DNA of 64,000 nt. Origin: an uncultured Lachnospiraceae bacterium (GTDB lineage: Bacteria; Bacillota; Clostridia; Lachnospirales; Lachnospiraceae). Below the pieces are notes generated by a model, which saw only the letters and a program-made list of their open reading frames with translations, was not told where the DNA came from and ran no database searches. The position numbers and the translations under genes were made by a program. Positions 25,838-34,460 of this stretch are shown here, one piece after another (position 1 is the stretch's first letter; every line of letters begins with the position of its first letter). The stretch is from assembly GCA_910585075.1 (NCBI GenBank), contig CAJUED010000012.1, positions 34,554-98,553 of the forward strand. The letters are read 5' to 3'.

Positions 25838-27316
25838 TCACTCCGCCTCCTGATATTTACGGATGACGAAATGCATGCATGTTCCTTCATTTTCCTTGCT
25901 GGTGGCCCATATGTAGCCGCCATGGTCTTCCACTATCTTCTTTACAATAGAAAGACCGATTCCGCTTCCGCCCTGAGCGGAATTTCTGGAAGTGTCCGTT
26001 CTGTAAAAACGCTCGAATATTTTAGGCAGATCCTTGGCTGCAATGCCCTTTCCGTTGTCCTCTATTTCTACACGAATGGAATCCAGCTCGTCTAAAATGC
26101 GGATATCAATTTCGCCTTTTTTCTTATCTAAATATTTCACACTATTTCCAATAATATTGTTGATAACCCTTTTCAGCTGTTCCGGGTCTGCGATAATCAA
26201 AGTTCCCGGCGCCACCAGATTAGAATAATTCAGCTCAATATTTTTGGACTCCAAATCCAGTCCTACTTCCTCAATACAGTCTCCAAAATATTCGGACACA
26301 TTTATCTTGTGAAAATGATATGGTATGCGGTTGGAATCAATTCCCGAGTATACCGTCAGTTCATTAATCAACCTGTCCATATCGTTTGCCTTGTTGTAGA
26401 TGGTCCTGATATACTTATCCATCTTCTCAGGTGTGTCCGCCACACCGTCCATAATGCCCTCCACATATCCCTTTATAGCTGTGATGGGTGTCTTTAAGTC
26501 ATGGGATATGTTGCTCACCAGCTCCTTGTTCTGCTTCTCCGCCAGAATCTTTTCATCCGTAGACTCCTTGAGACGCAGCCGCATATCCTCATAATTCCGG
26601 TAAAGCTCCCCAATTTCTCCGTCATCCTTATCCGGAAGCCGATATTCCAGATTCCCTTCCGCAATGTTCTGCATGGCCACATTTAACTGATTAATCGGTG
26701 CAAACACACCCCTGCTTATCCAATTGGTCAGGAACATGCTGGTAAAAATCAGAATAAGCATGATGGCAATAGCCATATCCACAAACAGTCTCCTGGATAT
26801 GATTGGATTCGCCCTGGTAATGATAAAAAAGCTTCCCTCGTCCCCATTTTCAAAATAGAAGTCCATCTGCCTTACCAGCTTCTTCATATCGTCAATGTAA
26901 ATATTCTGTTTTTCGTCTTCCATTACATTTTCTTCCCGGAATCCCGGAAGCCTTAAAAAAATCTGCTTCGCCGCCAGCTCATTCCCTGTATAGTACAACT
27001 CCTCCTGTCTGCGGACAATGATATAGGAAGACTTGTTGGTGATTTTCTCGTTTATCCTAAATAAGACATCCACATTTTCGATTTCAGATGGCTCATACTC
27101 CAGTATTTCCTTAACTTCCTGAAAAATTTCATCCGACATAAGCTTGGAAGCCTGAGTAGGGTCGATCAACATATTGTAATCTTTGTTTCGGAGCCCGTAT
27201 TCCTCCTGTCCCTTTATTAAGGCTCCTCCGATACAAATGAAAGCTGTACAGGCAAGCACCAGGGGCAGCAAAATAATTGTCAAAAATGTAATCACCAGTC
27301 TGGTTTTAAATTTCAT
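25838..27316 (-). CDS. Membrane sensor histidine kinase
   Basis: 492 residues: transmembrane helix at about 9-30, an extracytoplasmic sensor region (35-175), second helix (about 178-200), HAMP domain, HisKA with phospho-acceptor His272 (SHDLKTP), and HATPase with N box NIIGNSVKY and the GSGIGLSIVKKI G box. It phosphorylates the downstream OmpR-family regulator. The ligand is unknown. The gene is divergent from the Fur-like regulator, with a shared 211-nt intergenic region containing two palindromes. Confidence 0.92.
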   Translation of the reverse strand: MKFKTRLVITFLTIILLPLVLACTAFICIGGALIKGQEEYGLRNKDYNMLIDPTQASKLMSDEIFQEVKEILEYEPSEIENVDVLFRINEKITNKSSYIIVRRQEELYYTGNELAAKQIFLRLPGFREENVMEDEKQNIYIDDMKKLVRQMDFYFENGDEGSFFIITRANPIISRRLFVDMAIAIMLILIFTSMFLTNWISRGVFAPINQLNVAMQNIAEGNLEYRLPDKDDGEIGELYRNYEDMRLRLKESTDEKILAEKQNKELVSNISHDLKTPITAIKGYVEGIMDGVADTPEKMDKYIRTIYNKANDMDRLINELTVYSGIDSNRIPYHFHKINVSEYFGDCIEEVGLDLESKNIELNYSNLVAPGTLIIADPEQLKRVINNIIGNSVKYLDKKKGEIDIRILDELDSIRVEIEDNGKGIAAKDLPKIFERFYRTDTSRNSAQGGSGIGLSIVKKIVEDHGGYIWATSKENEGTCMHFVIRKYQEAE

Positions 27317-27360
27317 TTCGGTTCCTCATATTTCCAATAGCCCGCCAATTTAACGATAAG

Positions 27361-27374
27361 TACTAATTTTAGTA
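27361..27374. promoter_or_regulatory. Candidate Fur/PerR-type operator upstream of the histidine kinase
   Basis: Inverted repeat TACTAA-tt-TTAGTA, 45 nt upstream of the histidine kinase start. It resembles the palindrome in front of the Fur-like gene. Assignment is by resemblance only. Confidence 0.35.
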
Positions 27375-27457
27375 ATCTTTATGATGATTATAGCACATAC
27401 TATAAATCGCCGGTTATTAAAGAATAAGTGAATCTATAAAAAATTTATAAATTGTTA

Positions 27458-27504
27458 TTGACAACCCTGTTGGAGCTATTATAATTAAATAGTAATAGTT
27501 ACTA
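27458..27504 (+). promoter_or_regulatory. Promoter and palindromic operator of the Fur/PerR-like gene
   Basis: TTGACA, 16-nt spacer, TATAAT (27458-27485), followed at 27490-27504 by TAGTAA-tag-TTACTA. The palindrome covers the expected transcription start and resembles a 7-1-7 PerR/Fur box, so autoregulation of the perR-rubrerythrin-rubredoxin group is likely. Confidence 0.65.
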
Positions 27505-27527
27505 ATATTTACCAGAGAGGAACTCAT

Positions 27528-27914
27528 ATGAATCTTAGGCACAGTAAACAGCGGGATTCTATCAAAGAATTTCTGGCTACCAGAAAAGACCATCCCACTG
27601 CGGATATGGTTTACAGGAATGTCCGCCAGTCTTTTCCCAATATCAGCTTAGGGACCGTTTACCGGAATTTGACTTTACTTGCTGATATGGGTGATATTGC
27701 GCGAATTCAGGTAGGTGATGGCGCAGATCATTTTGACTATGACACTTCGCCACATTATCATTTTATCTGTACCAAATGTGGGCGTGTGACGGATTTGGAT
27801 ATGCCTGTCACTGAGCAGATGATTCATTCGGCAAGTGAGAACTTTGATGGTGAAATCAAAGGGCAGATGACCTACTTTTACGGTCACTGCAGCAATTGTA
27901 TTCCAAAAAACTAA
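27528..27914 (+). CDS. Fur-family regulator, PerR-like
   Basis: 128-residue metalloregulator: N-terminal winged helix (HPTADMVYRNVRQSFPNISLGTVYRNL is the family signature), then a dimerisation domain with HFDYDTSPHYHFICTKCG and the second zinc pair CSNC near the C-terminus. Genomic link to rubrerythrin and rubredoxin favours the peroxide-sensing PerR type over Fur or Zur. GAGAGGAA lies upstream of the ATG. Confidence 0.88.
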   Translation: MNLRHSKQRDSIKEFLATRKDHPTADMVYRNVRQSFPNISLGTVYRNLTLLADMGDIARIQVGDGADHFDYDTSPHYHFICTKCGRVTDLDMPVTEQMIHSASENFDGEIKGQMTYFYGHCSNCIPKN

Positions 27915-27940
27915 TACAAGGAAAAGGAGAACTGAAAATT

Positions 27941-28480
27941 ATGAAATTTGTATGTCAAGTATGTGGTTATGTTTATGAAGGCGACTCCGTACCGGAGAAA
28001 TGTCCTGTTTGTAATGCACCTGCAGAGAAATTCACAGCTCAGGACAGCGAGAAGGTATGGGCTGCAGAGCATGTAGTAGGCGTTGCTAAGGGCGTAAGCG
28101 AAGATATCCTTGCAGACTTAAGAGCAAACTTCAACGGCGAATGTACGGAAGTTGGTATGTACCTTGCAATGGCAAGAGTTGCTCACAGAGAAGGCTATCC
28201 TGAAATCGGTTTATACTGGGAGAAAGCTGCTTATGAAGAAGCTGAGCATGCAGCAAAATTTGCTGAGCTGTTAGGCGAAGTAGTAACAGACTCCACCAAG
28301 AAGAACCTTGAAATGAGAGTTGACGCTGAAAACGGCGCTACCGCTGGTAAGTTTGACCTTGCAAAGCGTGCAAAAGCTGCCAACCTTGACGCAATCCATG
28401 ACACCGTTCATGAGATGGCTCGTGACGAGGCTCGTCATGGCAAGGCATTTGAAGGCCTTCTTAAGAGATATTTTGGATAA
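27941..28480 (+). CDS. Reverse rubrerythrin
   Basis: 179-residue NADH peroxidase component. The rubredoxin-like FeS4 domain is at the N-terminus (Cys5, Cys8, Cys21, Cys24) and the ferritin-like di-iron domain follows, the opposite order from classical rubrerythrin. Diiron ligands are seen in GECTEVGMYLAMARVAHREG, EEAEHAAKF and MARDEARHGKAF. Reduces H2O2 in anaerobes. Start MKFVCQVC follows GGAG. It lies 26 nt after the perR-like gene, in one operon with it. Confidence 0.92.
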   Translation: MKFVCQVCGYVYEGDSVPEKCPVCNAPAEKFTAQDSEKVWAAEHVVGVAKGVSEDILADLRANFNGECTEVGMYLAMARVAHREGYPEIGLYWEKAAYEEAEHAAKFAELLGEVVTDSTKKNLEMRVDAENGATAGKFDLAKRAKAANLDAIHDTVHEMARDEARHGKAFEGLLKRYFG

Positions 28481-28524
28481 AATTAATTTTACATTAAAAA
28501 ATTTATTTGAAAGGAGATACTGTC

Positions 28525-28698
28525 ATGCAGAAATATTTTTGTAATCCCTGTGGATACACCTATGATCCTGAAAAAGGAGATCCGGAGCACGGTATTGCTC
28601 CCGGAACCGCTTTCGCAGACATTCCTGATACATGGGTATGCCCTGTATGCGGCGTAAGCAAGGATATGTTCCAGCCTTGTATTGACAACTATAACTAA
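28525..28698 (+). CDS. Rubredoxin
   Basis: 57-residue FeS4 electron carrier with Cys6/Cys9 (CNPCGY) and Cys39/Cys42 (CPVCGV). Probably donates electrons to the rubrerythrin encoded just upstream. Start at MQKYFC, 9 nt after AAAGGAG. A terminator follows. Confidence 0.95.
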   Translation: MQKYFCNPCGYTYDPEKGDPEHGIAPGTAFADIPDTWVCPVCGVSKDMFQPCIDNYN

Positions 28699-28722
28699 GA
28701 TTATTTTATGTATGTTCATGAG

Positions 28723-28764
28723 ACGGTCAGCTCTGATTTTGTAATCGGAGCTGGCTGTTTCTTT
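28723..28764 (+). terminator. Terminator of the perR-rubrerythrin-rubredoxin operon
   Basis: Stem GTCAGCTCTGATT / AATCGGAGCTGGC (with G-T pairs) followed by TGTTTCTTT. Confidence 0.8.
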
Positions 28765-28889
28765 ACCAATTGGAACACTATTCATTACAAATAGCATATT
28801 TGTTATCTCTATGGCATTATCTGCCATTCAACAACATACTTCTTTGTTAATATCCATAACTAAAAAATTCATACAAAAACATTCGGGTA

Positions 28890-28903
28890 TATAGTATACT
28901 ATA
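28890..28903. promoter_or_regulatory. Palindrome upstream of the BrnT-like gene
   Basis: Perfect 14-bp palindrome TATAGTATACTATA about 40 nt upstream of the toxin start. Candidate operator for autoregulation, overlapping the likely -10 region. Confidence 0.45.
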
Positions 28904-28943
28904 CTTAAGAATACCCTTTTCACAAGAATCAGGAGGTATTCCC

Positions 28944-29225
28944 TTGAACTTTGAATGGGACGAAGACAAAAATCAATTAAATTTGAAAAAACACGGAATT
29001 GATTTTGAAACGGCAATATTAGTTTTTAATGATTTACAACGTATTGAAATATATGATGTTGAGCACAGTATAAACGAAGACCGCTATAATACAATTGGAA
29101 TGGTCAATGATGTATTATTTGTTGTTTACACGGAACGCAAAGATAATATACGCTTAATATCAGCACGGCTTGCCACCCCCGCAGAAAGGAGCATTTATTA
29201 TGATACGGACAGTTATCTTGGATAA
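28944..29225 (+). CDS. brnT: BrnT-family toxin (RNase)
   Basis: 93-residue RelE-like ribonuclease toxin. FEWDEDKNQLNLKKHGIDFE, the RYNTIGMVNDVLFVVYTER strand pair and the RLISARLATPAERSIYY ending are the BrnT hallmarks (His/Arg catalytic residues). The start is TTG, 7 nt after AGGAGG. The 3' end overlaps the antitoxin-like ORF by 26 nt, the usual toxin-first order of brnTA. Confidence 0.88.
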   Translation: MNFEWDEDKNQLNLKKHGIDFETAILVFNDLQRIEIYDVEHSINEDRYNTIGMVNDVLFVVYTERKDNIRLISARLATPAERSIYYDTDSYLG

Positions 29226-29388
29226 AAATCAGAAACCTACGGATAAGCAAATTAAGCAGATTGAAGAAGCAGCAAAAAGAGAAATCATCTTTGATGATGA
29301 TTCTCCGGAGCTGACGCCAGCCATGGAAAAAGCATTTCGCCTGGCCGCCAAAAAAAGGAATTCCCAAAGAAAAATAAGCGCATCATAG
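29200..29388 (+). CDS. BrnA-like antitoxin, short form
   Basis: 62-residue protein with the acidic FDDDSPELTPAMEKAF segment typical of BrnA antitoxins, starting MIRTVILDKNQ with AAAGGAG 9 nt upstream and inside the toxin gene. It ends in a basic tail and lacks a recognisable ribbon-helix-helix DNA-binding domain that canonical BrnA has at the C-terminus. It may be a short antitoxin or a truncated one. Confidence 0.72.
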   Translation: MIRTVILDKNQKPTDKQIKQIEEAAKREIIFDDDSPELTPAMEKAFRLAAKKRNSQRKISAS

Positions 29389-29443
29389 CTCCATTAAATG
29401 CCGCTGAGCCTTCCTCGTTTGGTACATCCATTGATAAAAAATT

Positions 29444-29480
29444 GAGCAGGGAAATTTTCTCCCTGCTCGCCGTATTTTTA
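29444..29480. terminator. Bidirectional terminator between brnTA and the PRTase gene
   Basis: GAGCAGGG / CCCTGCTC stem with an A-run before it and TATTTTTA after it, in the convergent gap. Confidence 0.82.
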
Positions 29481-29484
29481 AACC

Positions 29485-30126
29485 TTAATTAATTTTAGAA
29501 TACCCAAACCCATTTGCGAAAGCATCAATGGCCTTTCCTTCCTTGCACAGGGAACATCCTTCAGGGTCGTAGGTCTTATAATCCGGGATATCCGTAATCG
29601 TAAACAACGATTTAATCGGAATCCCCATCACACTGTTTGCCGCGCTGAAAACTGCGCTGATTCCGCTGATTTTGCCGCCATAATATTTAAGCGCCTGTCC
29701 TGTCTTTACGATTGTCTGGCCCGTGGTTGCGGATGCTAAAAGTATCAGTATATTTTTCCCTTTAATCATTGGAAGCATATTCTCTCTGAAAACAAGCTGT
29801 CCTGAATTTACGTATTCAGGGGTAACAATATAAATTGTCTTGTGGGAGTTCATGGAGTATATGCCTGCTCTCGTCAGTTCTTCCGCCAAAAAAGCCCCGA
29901 TAATTTCACTTCCGTCAATACACACAATCGTGTCCACCACTGTGGTAGCCGCTATCTGCTCGCTTAACGCTTTCGCTGCTGCAGAAGCCTCATTGAGTCT
30001 GCATTTTAAAGTTGTCATGTCCAGGAAATAATTTACATGTGAGTTCGGCGTCACAAAATGTCCCGGTATTGCTTTCAAAACCACATCATGGTGCGCTTTC
30101 GATTGAATCTTAACTGTCCCTTGCAT
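29485..30126 (-). CDS. Phosphoribosyltransferase domain protein (orotate-PRTase-like)
   Basis: 213-residue type I PRTase-fold protein. A PRPP-binding-like strand-loop (ILILLASATTGQTIVKTGQAL) replaces the usual acidic E/D-D motif, so activity as a true transferase is uncertain. IVCIDGSEIIGAFLAEEL precedes it. Annotated relatives are usually called orotate phosphoribosyltransferase-like; pyrE function is not supported by neighbours. The second of two ATGs is chosen because AGGAGG abuts the first. Confidence 0.7.
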   Translation of the reverse strand: MQGTVKIQSKAHHDVVLKAIPGHFVTPNSHVNYFLDMTTLKCRLNEASAAAKALSEQIAATTVVDTIVCIDGSEIIGAFLAEELTRAGIYSMNSHKTIYIVTPEYVNSGQLVFRENMLPMIKGKNILILLASATTGQTIVKTGQALKYYGGKISGISAVFSAANSVMGIPIKSLFTITDIPDYKTYDPEGCSLCKEGKAIDAFANGFGYSKIN

Positions 30127-30286
30127 AGGCATACCTCCTTAAATTATGTACCTTCAAATTGTACAATAATATTATACTTATATAGTAAATGATAAGACAA
30201 TTTAATGCAATAACTTATTTTGATTGGACAGAAAAGATTTTTCCTGCGATTGTCTTTTATCTACCAATTAGCCTCTCAGAATTGAC

Positions 30287-30326
30287 AAGGGCCAGACATA
30301 TCGTCCGGCCCCTTGCTTTTTACTTA
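30287..30326 (-). terminator. Hairpin after ahcY
   Basis: CAAGGGGCCGGAC / GTCTGGCCCTTG stem downstream of the ahcY stop. The T-run is weak on the minus strand and stronger on the plus strand, so it may act mainly as a transcript end-stabiliser or a bidirectional terminator. Confidence 0.6.
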
Positions 30327-30349
30327 TACCCCTTGTACGGCATAAATTT

Positions 30350-31600
30350 CTATTCCAGTGTATAGCTGTTCAAATATTTTTCCTGCTCCGGTGTCAGCAC
30401 GTCGATTTCCTTTCCAAGGAATGCCAGTTTTCTCTTAGCCACGTCCCTGTCTACCTCTCTGGGCACATCAATCAGTTTTTCCGTGAGCTCACTGCCATGC
30501 TCAACCAGATACTTAGCGGACAACGCCTGAATGGCAAAGCTCATATCCATAATCTCCGCCGGATGTCCGTCGCCTGCTGCCAGGTTCACCAGTCTGCCCT
30601 CTGCCAAGATGAAAATCCACTGGCCTGTGGGAAGCTTATAACCCATAATGTTCTTTCTCTGCTCTCTGGTCTCCACTGCAATCTCGCGCAGCCTTGCCAC
30701 ATCAATCTCACAGTCAAAGTGGCCTGCGTTGCAGAGAATCGCGCCGTCCTTCATAACCTTAAAGTCTTCCTCGTCGATTACCTTATCACAGCCTGTAACT
30801 GTTACAAAGAAATCGCCTACCTTAGCCGCTTCGTTCATAGGCATAACGTCAAATCCATCCATAACGGCTTCAATTGCCTTAATAGGGTCAATTTCCGTTA
30901 CAATTACTCTTGCGCCAAGTCCCTTTGCACGCATGGCTGTTCCCTTACCACACCAGCCATAACCTGCAACTACCACAATCTTCCCTGCAACAATCAGGTT
31001 GGTTGTGCGGTTGATACCATCCCATACGGACTGGCCTGTGCCGTAACGGTTGTCAAAGAAATGCTTGCAGTCTGCATTGTTCACGCGCACCATGGGGAAT
31101 TTCAGTTCCCCTGCACGATTCATTGCTTCCAGACGAATAATTCCTGTGGTGGTCTCCTCGCAGCCGCCGATAATGTTCGGTATCAACTCCGGCATCTGGG
31201 TGTGAACCATGTTCACCAAATCGCCGCCGTCATCAATGATAATGTTGGGGCCTGCCTCCAATACGTGACGGATATGGCTGTTATATTCCTCAGGCGTACA
31301 GTCATACCATGCATGGACCTCAAGTCCTGCCTTTACCAGTGCCGCTGCCACATCATCCTGTGTGGAAAGTGGATTGGAGCCGGTCACAAACATCTGTGCC
31401 CCGCCTGCCTTCAGCACCAGGCAAAGATATGCCGTCTTGGCTTCCAAGTGAACGGAAAGCGCAATTTTTTTCCCTTCAAATGGCTTTGTCTTCGAAAATT
31501 CTTCTTCCAGAGTGCGAAGCAGGTCGCAATTTCTTTTTACCCACTCAATTTTGCGCTCTCCGGACTCGGCCAAATGAATGTCTCTGATTTCACTGCTCAT
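30350..31600 (-). CDS. ahcY: S-adenosylhomocysteine hydrolase
   Basis: 416-residue NAD-dependent enzyme splitting SAH into adenosine and homocysteine. The NAD-binding GYGWCGKGTAMRAKGLGARV loop, the NADCKHFFDNRYGTGQS active-site segment and the C-terminal IDVPREVDRDVAKRKL are visible. Start MSSEIRDIHL has GGAGG 9 nt upstream; the frame is open 26 codons further without a ribosome-binding site. It follows the SAH/MTA deaminase gene on the same strand, so two SAH-consuming enzymes are encoded together. Confidence 0.95.
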   Translation of the reverse strand: MSSEIRDIHLAESGERKIEWVKRNCDLLRTLEEEFSKTKPFEGKKIALSVHLEAKTAYLCLVLKAGGAQMFVTGSNPLSTQDDVAAALVKAGLEVHAWYDCTPEEYNSHIRHVLEAGPNIIIDDGGDLVNMVHTQMPELIPNIIGGCEETTTGIIRLEAMNRAGELKFPMVRVNNADCKHFFDNRYGTGQSVWDGINRTTNLIVAGKIVVVAGYGWCGKGTAMRAKGLGARVIVTEIDPIKAIEAVMDGFDVMPMNEAAKVGDFFVTVTGCDKVIDEEDFKVMKDGAILCNAGHFDCEIDVARLREIAVETREQRKNIMGYKLPTGQWIFILAEGRLVNLAAGDGHPAEIMDMSFAIQALSAKYLVEHGSELTEKLIDVPREVDRDVAKRKLAFLGKEIDVLTPEQEKYLNSYTLE

Positions 31601-31847
31601 AACAATTACCTCCAATAAAATATAAGATAGATTCAGCCGAATTTTTATTATAGTGATGGTCGTCTGTCCTATCATCACTTATATAACAACTGTGAGCACC
31701 GTAGCAACTCATGCCAGATAAGTTTATGCAAAATAATTCATACCTGACAATTGATGCAAGGCAGTACATGCAGTCCGGGCATCACCCCAATCCACTGCAA
31801 GAACGCCATACAGGCACACAGCTATCACCTTAGCTTTCTTACTTAAT

Positions 31848-33149
31848 TTAATATTCTTTCTTATCCAGACCCATGCGGACGATAATCTCATTAACCTTTT
31901 TATAAACCATTTCCTCGTCCATCGTCAACACTTTTCTGTCTTCCATGGTTATTTTTCCGTCAATGATAACCGTTTCCACCTCAGAACCGTTAGCAGAATA
32001 GGAAAGGCCCGCCAACAGATTATTTCTGGGCGTCAGAGAAGGGGTGTTTAAATTTAAAATGGCAATATCCGCCTTCTTTCCCACTTCAAGGGAGCCTGTC
32101 TCCTTCTCAAGCCCAAGGGCCTTTGCACCGTTAATGGTTGCAATACGGAAACCTTCTCTGGCGCTGACACACTGAGGTGTCCTCTTAACACCTTTATGTA
32201 TTAATGTAAGCAGGCTCAGTTCATGAAACAGGTTCAGGCTGTTATTGCTGGCCGCTCCGTCTGTGCCCAGGCACACATTGATTCCCTTTTCCAACATTTC
32301 CGGTACAGGCGCAAAACCGTTGCCCAGCTTCATGTTGCTGGCCGGATTGGTCACTACGCTGACATTCTTTTCCTTTAAAATGTCCATATCCTTTTCCGTG
32401 ATCTGCACGCAGTGAGCCGCTATGGCGGGAACGTCGAATAATCCGTTCTTCTCCGCCATCTCAATGGGCGACATACCATATTTTTCTTTAATCTGCTCTA
32501 TTTCGCTTTCACTCTCTGAAAGATGCACATGGATTCCCATGTGGTTCTTCTTCGCTTCCTCGGAAACAATACGCATGTAAGCATCATCACAGGTATAAGG
32601 CGCATGAGGGCCTAACATAAAGGTAAGCCTGTCGCAGTCCCTTGCCGCATCCCTCTCCTCATAAGCCTGCTTTAATCTCATCTGACCAGCTTCATCATCA
32701 CCGCTGCCTACCAGCCCCCGGCATATAACAGCGCGCATACCGGACTCCTTCACCGCCCGTGTGGTCTGATGAATATTCATCTGCATGTCGTTAAAACAGG
32801 TGGTTCCGCTTTTCATCATCTCAATGATGGCAAGACATGCTCCCCAATAGGTATCCTCATCTGTCATTTTCTGCTCAATGGGGTCAATGGTCCCAAAGAG
32901 CCAGTCCATAAAGCTTAAATCATCCGCCACATTCCGCATAAAAGACATATAAGAATGGGTATGACAATTGATAAGTCCCGGGATGGCTAGCCTGTCCTTC
33001 CCATCAATCACCTTATCCACCACAAATCCTGAGGGCTCCGCTCCAATGGCGGCAATCCTGTCATTCTCAATATAAATACTGGTTTCCTTCACCACATCAC
33101 GGTCGCCTTCCGGCACGATTGCCATAATGTTTTTTAATATAATTCCCAA
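31848..33149 (-). CDS. mtaD: 5-methylthioadenosine/S-adenosylhomocysteine deaminase
   Basis: 433-residue amidohydrolase converting MTA/SAH to the inosyl forms. Metal ligands: NCHTHSYMSF, HLSES, AAHCVQIT and LGTDGAASNN with the catalytic Asp. The C-terminal GSLEVGKKADIAIL is typical of the ATZ/TRZ subfamily. The start is TTG (LGIILKN), 9 nt after AGGAG. A role in SAH removal with ahcY is consistent with the context; related substrates (e.g. other aminopurines) cannot be excluded. Confidence 0.85.
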   Translation of the reverse strand: MGIILKNIMAIVPEGDRDVVKETSIYIENDRIAAIGAEPSGFVVDKVIDGKDRLAIPGLINCHTHSYMSFMRNVADDLSFMDWLFGTIDPIEQKMTDEDTYWGACLAIIEMMKSGTTCFNDMQMNIHQTTRAVKESGMRAVICRGLVGSGDDEAGQMRLKQAYEERDAARDCDRLTFMLGPHAPYTCDDAYMRIVSEEAKKNHMGIHVHLSESESEIEQIKEKYGMSPIEMAEKNGLFDVPAIAAHCVQITEKDMDILKEKNVSVVTNPASNMKLGNGFAPVPEMLEKGINVCLGTDGAASNNSLNLFHELSLLTLIHKGVKRTPQCVSAREGFRIATINGAKALGLEKETGSLEVGKKADIAILNLNTPSLTPRNNLLAGLSYSANGSEVETVIIDGKITMEDRKVLTMDEEMVYKKVNEIIVRMGLDKKEY

Positions 33150-33240
33150 ATCCTTTCACTCCTTTTCCTGATTCTTTCATATAGCTTTCACAAAAAACTG
33201 ACTTTTCAGCTTTTTGTGCTGTCTTTGTCCTGATACCTCC

Positions 33241-33297
33241 GTGCTTCCAACCCACAAATTTAAGGGTCAGCACAAATTTGTTGATTGAAAATGTCTC
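33241..33297 (+). repeat. Dispersed intergenic repeat, copy 3 (weaker)
   Basis: CAACCCACAAATTTAAGGGTCAGCACAAATTTGTTGATTGAAAA resembles the blocks at 3620 and 22743 through the first two-thirds. It lies between the deaminase and the hydroxyacid dehydrogenase. Confidence 0.45.
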
Positions 33298-33312
33298 CTG
33301 ACCGGATCCTCG

Positions 33313-34272
33313 CTACAGGTTCACAATATTTCTGTCTTCACCCTTTAAAAACGCTTCAATATTTTTACAGGTTTCCGAAACACATCTGTTTCTCGCTTCA
33401 ATACTTGCCCATGCCAGATGTGGGGTAATAATCAGCTTGTTGCTGTCCATAAATTTGCTTAAAGGATTGCTGTCCTTCATAGGCTCCGTACCGGTCACAT
33501 CCAGACCGGCCCCTGCAATATACCCTTCCGTCAAAGCGGTGTACAGCGCCCCGTCATTTACCACCGGCCCTCTTGCCACATTAATCAATATAGCACTTTT
33601 CTTCATTTTTTGAAATGCTTCCAAACTAAATAAATCTCTGGTCTTATCACTCAGCGGGCAATGAACCGACAAGAAATCAGATTCCTTAAGCAATGTGTCA
33701 AACTCTACTCTCTCATACTCCGTACAGGTGCTGTTTCCCGAAGCCGAATAAAAAATCACTTTACACCCAAAAGCTTCCGCAATATTTGCAACCTTTCTCC
33801 CAATATTCCCCATTCCTACAATACCCCAGGTTTTGCCTGCAAGCTCCGTAAATGGAATGTCGAAATTGGAAAAGCGGTCCTGGGCCCCATAAGCTCCAGA
33901 TTTCACATATTCATCATAATGACGGAGCTTTTCAAGAACATAAAAGCAAAGGGCAAAGGTATGCTGCGCCACCGCATCCGTGGAATAGCCCACTACATTG
34001 GCCACCTTAATTCCTCTGCTTTTGCAGTATCCAATATCCACATTGTCATACCCTGTGGCAAACTCGCAGATCAGCTTTACGTCTGCCGCATCTTTTAAAG
34101 TTTCCTCATTAAGGGGCGCCTTGTTTGCAACGATAATCTCCGCATCCTTCACTTTCTCTTTTACATCCGCTGCGGTTGTGTTGGGATATACTGTCACCTC
34201 CCCAAGGCTCTTTAACGTATCCACCGAAACATCCAGCCCTACGCTGTTTCTCTCTAAAACCACTATTTTCAT
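33313..34272 (-). CDS. D-2-hydroxyacid dehydrogenase
   Basis: 319-residue NAD-dependent oxidoreductase. Rossmann motif GIVGMGNIGRKVA, substrate/NAD segment INVARGPVVNDGAL with the catalytic Arg, GAGLDVTGTEP, and the catalytic His in ITPHLAWAS. The substrate (glycerate, 2-ketoacid, phenylpyruvate) cannot be told. Start MKIVVLERN has GGAGG upstream. It is divergent from the trp operon. Confidence 0.88.
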   Translation of the reverse strand: MKIVVLERNSVGLDVSVDTLKSLGEVTVYPNTTAADVKEKVKDAEIIVANKAPLNEETLKDAADVKLICEFATGYDNVDIGYCKSRGIKVANVVGYSTDAVAQHTFALCFYVLEKLRHYDEYVKSGAYGAQDRFSNFDIPFTELAGKTWGIVGMGNIGRKVANIAEAFGCKVIFYSASGNSTCTEYERVEFDTLLKESDFLSVHCPLSDKTRDLFSLEAFQKMKKSAILINVARGPVVNDGALYTALTEGYIAGAGLDVTGTEPMKDSNPLSKFMDSNKLIITPHLAWASIEARNRCVSETCKNIEAFLKGEDRNIVNL

Positions 34273-34425
34273 GTAAATCCTCCATACCGCCGTGCCCGTA
34301 AACCAGGGCACAGGCGCAAATTTGTCTGTGAATCATTTATGAATCAGCTTATCGATTGAAGCAATAACATTTTTATTATATATAAATAATCTTCTTTTGA
34401 ACAGATGTTTACCGCAATATTTTTC

Positions 34426-34454
34426 TTGACATTTTCTCTTTCGTGCGTTAATAT
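34426..34454 (+). promoter_or_regulatory. Promoter of the trp operon
   Basis: TTGACA, 17-nt spacer, TAATAT; the transcription start should fall near 34461, just before the T-box leader. Confidence 0.85.
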
Positions 34455-34460
34455 GATAAA

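Noticed and set aside
30497..31618. 373-residue ORF antisense to ahcY
   Set aside because: Mirror frame of a well-conserved gene; composition of a shadow ORF and no start signal.
31601..31847. SAM/SAH riboswitch upstream of ahcY
   Set aside because: An AGTGATG/CATCACT inverted repeat is present, but none of the conserved SAM or SAH aptamer sequences could be found.
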